Shown here: piece after piece, positions 11,195 through 19,998 of the stretch
How the letters are laid out: each line of letters opens with the position of its first letter
Numbering within the stretch: the stretch's first letter is position 1
Source of the DNA: Boletus sp. NGJ
Taxonomy: Eukaryota; Basidiomycota; Agaricomycetes; Boletales; Boletaceae
Assembly: GCA_019096195.1 (NCBI GenBank)
Contig: JAGTXK010000073.1
Span: 744,001-808,000, forward strand
Length of the DNA: 64,000 nt
Direction of reading: 5' to 3'
Notes under the pieces: generated by a model
The model's database searches: none
Told to the model about the DNA's origin: nothing
Seen by the model: the letters and a program-made list of their open reading frames with translations, nothing else
Program-made: the position numbers and the translations under genes

Positions 11195-13038
11195 ATGTCG
11201 CCCGTTGAGCTGTCTCCTGCCTCACAGACAGCCTCCACCTCGTCCACCCTCTGGGCACAACGTACGCACTTCTTTGCTACTCTTGTCATGCTCGTGCAAT
11301 TCATCCCGCTCGATTACCACAGCCTCGAAGGAATGGGTCATTCCCGCCAAACCCAAGCCTGGCCGAAAGCCGAAGAAGGAGACCAGCACCAGCGCAACTT
11401 TCATCAAAGACGATGTCGTCCGTCCTCCCATGTTTAATGCTTGTCCATAATCTGATTTTCCCCTACAGGATGAGGAATCATCTGGTAGTAGACGTGTGCA
11501 AAATAGGCAAGACTCTCCCCGCATCCCATACTTCCGACCGCAGCTAAATGGATTCGTACAGAGCTGCCCAGCGCGCTTTTCGTGAACGAAAGCAAACACA
11601 ACTAGCAGAGCTTCAGGCCCGTTTGCATTCGTACGAACAGGGGGAAATCGAGCGCAATGTCGCTCTGCAGAACATCGCCAAGAAAATGAAGGAAGAGAAC
11701 GACGAGCTCCGTAAAGAGAATCAGATCCTCCGGGAGCAAATCGCTCGACTGGAGCAAGAACGCGAGGAACTATTCGACAAAGACCAGGACAAGAAGCGAG
11801 CGTACGACGACGCATCTACGGCTTCCCCCAGGTTTCCTCCGACTGACGACTCCGCTAGGAAGCGAGCCAGGATCGATGAAGACAAGCAAGAGGCTCTTCC
11901 TACTGTTCTCCTTCCCTCCTTAACACTGTCATCGTCTCTGTTGTCCCCTTCTCCCGACGACACCACTCCGGCTGGAGGACATGAGAGTCATTCTCGAACT
12001 TCAATTTTTCCCACACCTCCCCCGATCAACAATCTTCTTTCATTCACGACAACAAGTGAGACAACAAACACTCTGGACGGCCAAGATCCCGTCGATCCCT
12101 ACACCTGCATCTTGTGCAGCCCAGATGCACCTTGTGTGTGCAGAGAAGTGACTATTCTGCAGGAAACCAATAATAGCAACGACTCGCTCCATCAGCTCCC
12201 TCTCCAAAGTGAGAACCTCGACCAACAAATCGTATCGCTGGACCAATCCGTGCAGCTTAACACTCCGACTGCCAGTATGAGTATACTGGACAATTTACCA
12301 GCCTTCCAGGCACCAGTTCCTATTCGTCGCAGGACGGGTACCTCGAGGGCAAATTCTATATTCCCAGTCACGCTCGTACCCACAACCTCTTCGTCTTCAG
12401 CTCCCAAGTGTTCAGGTGACCCCGAGAATTGTATGGCTTGCGCCGACGACAATTTCGGCAAGGCATTCTGCCAGGCCATCGGTCACACAGTGAACTCCAC
12501 CCTGCCTTGCATCGATTGCCCAAAAAGAACTAACCAAACAGACAAAATTTGGGTCGGTGGCTGCTGCGGCGACATCAGTAAATGTGGTTCATGCGGTATT
12601 GCACCTATCATTCCCTCTACAACCCCCCCACGCGGGCCTGAAACCATACCAACGGACGACGCATGGCGTCAGCTCAAATTACATCCCAATGTTGCTTTTG
12701 CGGACCTGTCATTGCTGGCAGAAGTAGTTGCGCGCAGATCAAAGTGTACTGGCTCTCGCGTCGTCATATCACCCGCACTGGGGTCTGTCACACCGGATCA
12801 CAAACCACAACTCTCCCATCGCGAGCCAACTACTGTGAATGCAGAAGACCAGTCCGTATTACTGACGGACCCTCACGAGCACTTCCGTCAGCAGCAGAGG
12901 CAGAGAGAATCACCGCCGCAGCTAGTTCCGCAACACGTGCTCATTGAATGTGGGCGACGGAGGGTGAAAGAGGTCAATGCCGACGGTGTTAGGGAAGCCT
13001 TGCGGCTGTTGGACCAGAAATTTGCTCACATGCGATAG
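11195..13038 (+). CDS. hapX: Iron-responsive bZIP transcription factor HapX
   Basis: HapX binds the CCAAT-binding complex and controls iron-consuming and iron-acquisition genes in fungi. Spliced protein is 557 residues from four exons (introns 11262-11322, 11415-11468, 11507-11561). Residues about 24-39 read SKEWVIPAKPKPGRKP, the Hap4-like CCAAT-complex docking motif. Residues about 61-75 form the basic region RRVQNRAAQRAFRERK, followed by a leucine-zipper coiled coil to about 130. Cysteine-rich segments follow: CILCSPDAPCVC at about 248, CSGDPENCMAC at about 349, PCIDCP, and GGCCGDISKCGSCG at about 399. These match HapX iron-sensing cysteine clusters. The later block WRQLKLHPNVAFADLSLLAE is also HapX-like. 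The third intron has a GC donor and lies inside the basic region; using it yields the canonical NRAAQRAFRERK, whereas the unspliced frame does not. The gene ends in TAG at 13036-13038. Confidence 0.9.
11507..11561 (+). other. GC-AG intron inside the HapX bZIP basic region
   Basis: Donor context is AATAG|GCAAGA and acceptor GTACAG|AGCTG; length 55 nt. Joining codons AG|A gives Arg and restores QNRAAQRAFRERK, the universal bZIP basic signature. No GT donor in the neighbourhood gives this frame. Confidence 0.8.
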
Positions 13039-13158
13039 GACATTCTCGACCTGGACTATTTGGTTTGTAAAACATGATTCATTCCTTTCTCGTGGAACCA
13101 TATATCTATTATCCCAACGCTACACCTCGAGTTACAATGACTAGAATCAATGGCAATG

Positions 13159-15600
13159 CTATATCTGATTCCACTCCTGCAAAACTTGACGAAGCTTCCC
13201 GTTAAAGGAACGTTGCTCCTGCGGGGTCAAGGACTTCTTCCAAGCTACGCCTGGCTTCTCTGATTGACGAAATATGTGCGCCAGCTGCTTGAGAGGTGCA
13301 TTTTTGAATTCGCTCGGAAACGGCTTTACTTGAGGCCACAGCTCAAGCAAAACCTTTCTGGCTACCGAATATGCTCCAACGGCAAAGTACGCATGAGCAA
13401 GAGCGTCAATGGCTGGTACGTCAGGCGGAATGCCAGCAGCAACCATCGTTCGGAAAGTCTTCATTGCTAATCCAGGTTTTCCCTTGCGTCCGTAGCCTGA
13501 AATGAGCACCGTCCACGTTACCACATCTGGCTTAAAACCCGCTGCCTTGGCGGATCGCATGACCTGTTCAGCAGCCTGCACGTCTCCGGCCCGCACAAAA
13601 CCATCCATGAGAGAGGTGAAGTGAAAACGATTTGGATGCATGCCCTTGTCGACCATATGGCGAAATACAGATTTCGCGGTGCCGAGAGTGGGGTCGGCGA
13701 TGCCTTCGTGCTTGAGCCACATCGCGAAGGTAGCTCGATCACTCTTGACTCCTTTGCGGGAGAGGGCGAGAATGGTAGACCGGATACAGGAACTATGGTG
13801 CGGATGATGATGGCTACCACTGGGATCAAAGTTTTCGGAATTGAGGAGGTCACGATTCTCTGGGAACGTAAACGTATGCCGCCTTGTCGACGAAAATTTC
13901 GCGGCAGTAGTATCCCATCCACTACCATGAATCCTGTGCTTCTCTCGGCGCAATGCCTTGCGAAGGATGATATTGAGATGTCGAATAGTCGGACCGTGAA
14001 CCTTCCGTGATATGCTGCGCAGAACCTGGGTCAGCCGGCATGTTTCGATGTGTTCCATACGGTCGAGGTAATTGAGAAACACTTCGATGGTAGCCGCATT
14101 TGATTGAATACCGTTGGACTGCATGATACGAATAATGAATCTTGCGCCACTGAGTCCGCGGATCTCCATGACTCGGGGCAGGGCAGCATTGAAGACATGT
14201 ACGGTCAAACCAATGCCCTTTACGTTGATGGGGAGTTGTGAAATGCATTTCACACGAAGAAGAGCAAGTGCACTCTGGGCGTCCGCGTCTGATTTGAGCA
14301 TCGCAGCCAACAAGCTCATAGCCATGTCATCACGACCGTTGAGACAGTAGGTACGGATGAGAGCAGCCACCACACCGGCATCGGGTTCGACACCGACTTC
14401 GACCATGCGGTTCAATACTTTGTGGACTCGATGGAATTGTCGTTGGCTGTTCAAATAATTGATCAAGATGGTGAATGTAGCCGCATCTGGATGGATCACA
14501 GGTGGGCTTGTGGATGAAGGGGACACAGCGCCGTCGGCCCCTGTGATAGTACCTCCGGGGTGATAGACGGTTTCTCTCGTTGAAGTTACGGGGGCAATCA
14601 TTCGGTTGATATGTTCCGCAGCACTGGGTTCGTCGCCAACGTCCAGAAAATGTTGGATCATGCTGTTGAGCATTCGAGTGGATGTCCGAACATCGACATG
14701 GCGCAGGGCCTCGAATGCTCGTGCGTGGACCTGAGGGTCCAAGCCTAAGGATCGATATGCGGTAACAATCAGCGCGTGAGTAGAGGCATCGACGGGAAAA
14801 CCAGCATCCTCCATCAACTGCAAAGATCTCTTGGCAGAATCCAAATCCTGGTTGCGCAGGTGTCCAGAGACGAGAAGGTGAAACGTTCTTCTGGTGGGTT
14901 GAACATTGTCCCGGGCAAATTCTCCGAGCACGTGATCTAGGCGACCAAAGCGATGACACTCTATGAATGCTCTTATTTTCCAATTGAGCAGACGAGCTGT
15001 CGTCTTGCCACATTGATCCCTTGCGAGGGATGCCAAAGGGGGTATCAAAGACCAGTACTCCTTCAGGGAGAGCTGATGAACGACAGTTTCGAAATGGTTC
15101 GGTTTGAAACGACAGCCGAGTGCGTGTGCAAGGGTCATTGCAGAGTGAGCTCGCAACGGCCGGGAAGTCGATGCTAGAAACTGTGCCAGGCGCCTGGCAG
15201 ATTCCCTTTGGCGAATGTAGCGGCGCAATTTTGGGGAAGCGTTGATATCCGACATTAAGGTCGTGATTTCCGCTTTCGTGCCAGAAGAAAAAGCATCGAT
15301 GGTGTCTATTATCCCGGAAGGAAACTGACCGCGATATCCGGGTGGATTGCATGGGCGCGGAGCATGCGAAATAGCCGGCAACGAAGGCCGTGTTTCTGGA
15401 CATGTCAGGGGGGGTGCTTGGTAGACGTGGGCTAAGGGAGTGCCTTGTGGGATGTGCCGAGTGTAATTTTTGCTGAGTGCAAGTGCCTGTAGGCCGGACG
15501 GGGCGCATGACGAATGGAGATAACGTATAGGACGTTGGTGGCGTTTTCCGGGGACGAGCAAGTAATGCTGGGTGTGGACACGGCCAACACCCTTTAGCAT
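13159..15600 (-). CDS. Large pentatricopeptide-repeat (PPR) protein, probably mitochondrial
   Basis: Single-exon gene of 813 codons, the largest intron-free coding block in an otherwise intron-rich window. The N-terminus (MLKGVGRVHTQHYLLVPGKR then PIRYLHSSCAPSG) is basic and hydroxylated like a mitochondrial presequence. Degenerate 35-residue helical repeats run from about residue 200 to the C-terminus. Examples are HLLVSGHLRNQDLDSAKRSL, VLNRMVEVGVEPDAGVVAAL, HFTSLMDGFVRAGDVQAAEQ, and TWTVLISGYGRKGKPGLAMK with GIPPDVPAIDALAHAYF. PPR proteins bind organellar RNA for processing, stability or translation (family knowledge); the RNA target is unknown. Convergent with HapX, with 120 bp between the stops. 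A second long open frame overlaps it on the same strand (see findings). Confidence 0.88.
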   Translation of the reverse strand: MLKGVGRVHTQHYLLVPGKRHQRPIRYLHSSCAPSGLQALALSKNYTRHIPQGTPLAHVYQAPPLTCPETRPSLPAISHAPRPCNPPGYRGQFPSGIIDTIDAFSSGTKAEITTLMSDINASPKLRRYIRQRESARRLAQFLASTSRPLRAHSAMTLAHALGCRFKPNHFETVVHQLSLKEYWSLIPPLASLARDQCGKTTARLLNWKIRAFIECHRFGRLDHVLGEFARDNVQPTRRTFHLLVSGHLRNQDLDSAKRSLQLMEDAGFPVDASTHALIVTAYRSLGLDPQVHARAFEALRHVDVRTSTRMLNSMIQHFLDVGDEPSAAEHINRMIAPVTSTRETVYHPGGTITGADGAVSPSSTSPPVIHPDAATFTILINYLNSQRQFHRVHKVLNRMVEVGVEPDAGVVAALIRTYCLNGRDDMAMSLLAAMLKSDADAQSALALLRVKCISQLPINVKGIGLTVHVFNAALPRVMEIRGLSGARFIIRIMQSNGIQSNAATIEVFLNYLDRMEHIETCRLTQVLRSISRKVHGPTIRHLNIILRKALRREKHRIHGSGWDTTAAKFSSTRRHTFTFPENRDLLNSENFDPSGSHHHPHHSSCIRSTILALSRKGVKSDRATFAMWLKHEGIADPTLGTAKSVFRHMVDKGMHPNRFHFTSLMDGFVRAGDVQAAEQVMRSAKAAGFKPDVVTWTVLISGYGRKGKPGLAMKTFRTMVAAGIPPDVPAIDALAHAYFAVGAYSVARKVLLELWPQVKPFPSEFKNAPLKQLAHIFRQSEKPGVAWKKSLTPQEQRSFNGKLRQVLQEWNQI

Positions 15601-15958
15601 GGGCAGCCAGAACGTGCAAGGCTGTCACGTCCACCACGGTGGTCTGATGAACCTGAGGAGAAGGAGAATGAGAAGTCGCGCATCCTGAGACTGTTAAAGT
15701 GAACGAGTGTACCTGCCTGCTGTAGGAAAGTGAGCTGAAACGATTTGATTGGAGTTTGGCAGGTGCACTGGTCAAGTACTTCAAGTTTGCGCCGGGGACA
15801 GCCGGTGGATTTCCACGGTCAGTGACGTGGCACAGGAACTTGGACAGCCAAGATAATAAGATAATAAGTAAGTACTTGAAAACTCCCGTCCATCATGTAC
15901 CTGAATTGAACACATCTCAGAGGCACTGCAACTTGCTGTAATCTCTATCCCAAGTAAG
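15601..15958. other. Intergenic, nothing supported
   Basis: Upstream flank of the PPR gene. Short frames are present on both strands but none shows a family motif, codon periodicity or splice-consistent extension that I can defend. Confidence 0.4.
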
Positions 15959-16358
15959 TTATGTAGTCTCCCGCGGGCAAGGTTCATGATGCGGCCCAGT
16001 CTCAAAGCGTGCCCTGTACATGGACTTCCCTGTCCCGGGCAGACTGTCGATCGCGATGGGGATAGATCGTTCAAGTACACAGGCAAACAGAGTCGATGAC
16101 TCGACGGCGGCGGCGAGGGCATCCCGTCGTTCATTAAGCCAAACTTCACGTTCGGCGTCGTGTCTGAAGCCATCCAGAAATGAGGAGGCTGTGGTCGGCG
16201 GTGCAGAGGATGGTATGTTGGCCGAATCTATCTGATAGACGCGCGATGATTTTTCTACATGAGGGGAGCAGGAGCGGGCGGTGGGTGTTGTAAAGTTCCG
16301 TCTCAAACGGAGGGTCGGCTAGTTGTGTGTGACTTTGTACCCAAGGCGCTGATTGCAT
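15959..16358 (-). CDS. Possible small hypothetical gene, start not resolved
   Basis: A minus-strand open frame from about 16306 to 15959 reads SSFLDGFRHDAEREVWLNER followed by RDALAAAVESS, a charged helical-looking stretch, and ends with a stop at 15959-15961. The frame has no ATG at its 5' end. The nearest ATG, at 16356-16358 (MQSAPWVQSHTQ), is in another frame, and I could not find an intron of believable length joining them. No family is recognised. It could be a genuine small gene with an unseen first exon, or a chance frame in the 1.2-kb interval between the PPR gene and the AMP-binding gene. Confidence 0.2.
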
Positions 16359-16792
16359 TCATTTTGCAGGAATGGCGAGCCACTGCCTGTTAAGAGCGGT
16401 GTCTATCCCGTCGAGTCACCTTTCACTTCCGTGGTGGGACGCCGCAATTATTCTCGGCCACCTCGTTCGCACAAACTTGCCTTGTCTGATCTTGTTTTTC
16501 CGATCCAGTCAGTTCCCGTCTATGTACCCGTTTATGGCGCCAAGTTGCCTTGCTGTCAGATCTAACTTTGCAGCAACACTGCAGTGCCTGCGACATGTTT
16601 CACCGTTTACCCTATCACCGCGACGGAGGCTATTCAACCTTCAACGATGCGGCCTAACAACCTCTTCTTTCAACCCACATTTGTCAGTAGCTCCGTATCG
16701 GAGCGCTATGACTCGAGTCTTGGGTCCGTGTACAGCATGCATATAAAGGCACGACTCCTCGTCCCTCCTCCACCCTTACTCAGTTCCCCCTC
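16359..16792. other. Intergenic region upstream of the AMP-binding gene
   Basis: No supported gene. Plus-strand frames at about 16353-16746 lack recognisable motifs. A TATA-like TATAAAG occurs at about 16741-16747, about 50 bp before the downstream ATG, and a CT-rich tract follows, as in many fungal promoters. Confidence 0.35.
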
Positions 16793-18641
16793 ATGCATCC
16801 GTCCCACCTTACGATCCTCGAGCAGAGCTCGACGCTCTACCCGTCCGCTCCGGCCTTCATGGTTCCACGATCAGATCCCACTACCGGTCAGGTACACGAT
16901 TGGCTTTCCATATCATATCCGCAGTTCAAGGAAGATGTCGAATACACGGCGCGCTACTATCGTAGGATGTTCAAGTCCGCTGGTATTGTAGACAACTCGG
17001 TCGTTGGTCTTTGGTGAGCCCTGATCATCCACACGTTTGCATTGCCTTCCTGACCCCACGTAGGCTTGGTGGGATGACCTACCAGGACGTTCTCCATATA
17101 TATGGTGTCTCGAGAGCCGGCTATATCCCTCAATTGTTCAGCATACGGCTTCCGAGTCCTGATGTTGTCCTCGAGCTCCTCCGCAAACAGAATGCCCATG
17201 CTCTGATATACGCCCCCGAGTTCGTCCACGCGACCCTAAACTTTCCTCTATCCACTTTTCTCGCAATCGAAAAGGATAGAATGGAGCCTTGTTTGGAGGA
17301 GTTGCCGCCACTCTCCCCTAAGAATGGGGATCAGACGGTCTTCGTATTCCACACGAGCGGGTCTACATCAGGCAGTCCCAAACTCGTGCCTTGTAGCCAA
17401 CGATGGTTAAGCACAATTGTGACCAAGGCCAAGTTTATCTGTGCTCCTCGCGATCCGCAGCGCCGAGACGTTACTACCTGGATGTCAGTCCTGCAGATCT
17501 TTCATCCTTGTTGATACTGATCCTCTTGCAGGGGTAGCATGTGCCACATTGCCCAAAATTTCAGTGAGTATGAGTTCGACTCCTTTCCCGTGACGATCCT
17601 GATATTCTCTTCCAAGTGCTGATCGGTGCCTTGCAACACGGAACGTGCACTATTCAACCCACTAAAATCGCCTTTTCCTCTGAGGAACTGGTCGACATGA
17701 TTCATCGGTGTCAACTTAACCGTTTAAATCAATTCCCTACCTTCCTTTCCTCCCATCTTCGCAATGCCCGTTCGCATCCAAAGCTTCTGGAGCAACTTCG
17801 GAGCCTCAGCGAGATTATCTTCAGTGGTTTGCAGCTCCATCGCGAAGATGAGGAATTCGCTTACCGCAATGGGCTCAAGATCAAGGTAAGCTGCGCAGTT
17901 TTGGAACACAAGGACATCGTTTTGAGTGCTCCGCAGAATCTCTTCGGAAACACGGAATGTGGCGCCATGCTTCTCTCTATAGGTGGCGGTGGTCGAGACG
18001 CTGCAGTGCTCCGTGCTATCCCGGGCACATCATACGCGTTCTTTCCCATTGACGCCACCTCTGGGCATCAGTCATCAACCCAGTTACTGGAACTAGTTAT
18101 TTTGGCCGACTCTGGCGATTGTCCGGATCTCTCGCTGAGGGGTCCTGATGGTCATTTTCACACCGGTGACTTATTCCAGGAGATGGCAACAGACTTGTAT
18201 GCCTTTTGCGGTCGTAATGACGACTGGATAAAGAGCGAGAACAGCTTGCGTTGCGACACCAAGTACGTTTTTTGTCATCTTTGGTTTTGAGGCCGTTGAT
18301 TTACGAACCTTTCCAGAGCCATTGAAGACAACGTTCGTGTGACCTGCGGTGACCTCATTGAAGACTGCATCGTCGTCGGCACAGGCAGGCCATCACCCGC
18401 GCTCTTTGTCGAACCTGCCACCGGGATAGATCACGCCAAACTTAAGAGGGAAATTATTCGTAAAACCCGGCCTTTCCACAACAGACGCTATCTCCACGAG
18501 CGGGTCACTTCCCCCGAGTTGATCATCGTAGTCCCGTCCAAGTCACTTCCCAGGACCGTGACGAAGGGGAATATTAGGCGGCGAGCGGTCGAAGAAGCTT
18601 ATCAGGCGCATCTGGACGAAATCTACTCTTCTTTGCGATGA
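16793..18641 (+). CDS. Stand-alone adenylate-forming (AMP-binding) enzyme
   Basis: Member of the acyl-CoA synthetase/NRPS adenylation superfamily, about 530 residues after removal of about five short introns. The ATP-binding core reads VFVFHTSGSTSGSPKLVP. A middle segment reads SEIIFSGLQLHREDEEFAYR and then NLFGNTECGAMLLS (A5-type). Next come GHFHTGDLFQEMA with FCGRNDDWIKSENSLRC (A7/A8-type, GD and R) and the C-terminal SLPRTVTKGNIRRRAVEEAY with the lysine expected in A10. The protein stops shortly after (IYSSLR), with no carrier, reductase or thioesterase domain. It resembles the adenylation domain of basidiomycete aryl/aminoadipate-type reductases, but that is inference and the substrate is unknown. 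One exon (about 17533-17564) is only about 30 nt (GSMCHIAQNF). The downstream neighbour XRCC2 is convergent. Confidence 0.85.
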
Positions 18642-18867
18642 GCAATTAATTAAGACACTTGGAGACTTGGGCTAACATAATTATCTAGTCATTTGTTACA
18701 CGTCACATTAATTTCTGCATACACTCATCGATAATTACCCTACATACAGTATCCAATTCTCGCGCTTGTTTACTCACAGATAGCTATGAAAACTAATGTA
18801 TTACAATTATTCACTGCAAATGAGGATGGGATCAAAACAGGGTATCGCGCTACGGTATCAGTTGGAC

Positions 18868-19940
18868 CTATTCTTGAGGTTGGACAAGGATATCGTCGTC
18901 TGTGATCTGAAAGGTGAAGCGAACAGTGTCCCGAGTCCCGAACGACCTTGTCAAACAATACACTTGTCCGTTATCGACGACCCCCTTCCTATGACGTGCC
19001 TCGTGCAGTAGCATATCGTCAAGTGGCGCAGCAGGGAATGGGTTGGATGACGGAGATGACAAGGTGAGATGGTGGGCAAGATGAAACGGAGATAAGGAGG
19101 AATGATCGGTATTGCTAAGTACCTTGGCGCCAAGGTTAGCGATGCCATCCTCGAGAATGGGAAAGGGATAGAGATGCTGCTTGTACAAATATTCGGAGCG
19201 AGATGGTGCGGAGTTAAGCGCCCAGTTTGTCAGAACGGCGAGTGGGCTATGCGAGCGGCGCACGCTTTGGATGGCATGCAAGACGTGTTGGAGCGGCTGC
19301 ACCATACTGACTTTTTCAGGGGTATTACTGCGCAGCTGCTCGGCAGAAAAACGGTCAGCCCAGTAAAAAGTGCTGATCGAGTCTATAGCGAGGACGGCTA
19401 TGTCTTGGTTTGGCATGCAGGATGAGTGGTACGCCGGGAAATTCGCGATCGACGCGGCGAGTTGAACGAGGGACGTCGGACGAAATAAGTGCAAGCGTGC
19501 GAGAGCCCGCCGGACGGTTTCCCGTTGGTTGGGAGTGCTAGGCGGCAGACGGGATATACGTGACAGGAGAAGGTGGCGAAAACGCTGAATGTCGAAGGAG
19601 GCGTCCGTGTCGTAAACGACGACGGCGATCTCTGTGTCTGCTGAGGGAGAGACGGGGACGAGAAAGGACAAGAGGATATGATACAGCAGATGGGTCTTGC
19701 CTGACGAGGCCGGGCCTTGGATCTCGATTACGTCGCCGCGATTGAGTGCAGGGAGAGCGGGTATCGAGGCGAGCGGGGACGCTGTGGATGAGTGAGGCCA
19801 TCGCTACTATGGATCTGACTGCGTTCGCACTGTACTGTCTGAGGGAAGTCAGGAGCTGGGGGAGGAGGTGAGCTGGAGGAGGAGGAGGAGGGGGAAAAGA
19901 AAGAACGTGCATTCTGGAGGGACTCGGAGTGGGTGTCCAT
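18868..19940 (-). CDS. XRCC2: XRCC2-like RAD51 paralogue
   Basis: RecA/RAD51-family ATPase expected to act in homologous-recombination repair. The ATG at 19938-19940 gives MDTHSESLQNARSFF and then a Ser/Pro-rich leader. After a short intron (about 19795-19832, donor not fully certain) the frame reads ALNRGDVIEIQGPASSGKTH, a Walker A motif (GPASSGKT). Then come HLLYHILLSFLVPVS, and Walker B in DIAVLAIDSISTFYWADRF, which closely fits XRCC2's LDSLSAFYW-type motif. The C-terminal part ends RFTFQITDDDILVQPQE with a stop at 18868-18870. The start lies only 58 bp from the divergent coiled-coil gene. Identity rests on the Walker motifs plus the FYW after Walker B; another RAD51 paralogue is possible but less likely. 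Confidence 0.8.
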
Positions 19941-19998
19941 GGCTTGGCAACGTGTCATCGTGGGGTAACCGCACTCTCATCCAGCTTACAGTAATTAC

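Noticed and set aside
10711-11304. 197-codon minus-strand frame over the 3' end of eIF3b
   Set aside because: Serine/arginine-rich antisense shadow of the charged C-terminal helix of eIF3b.
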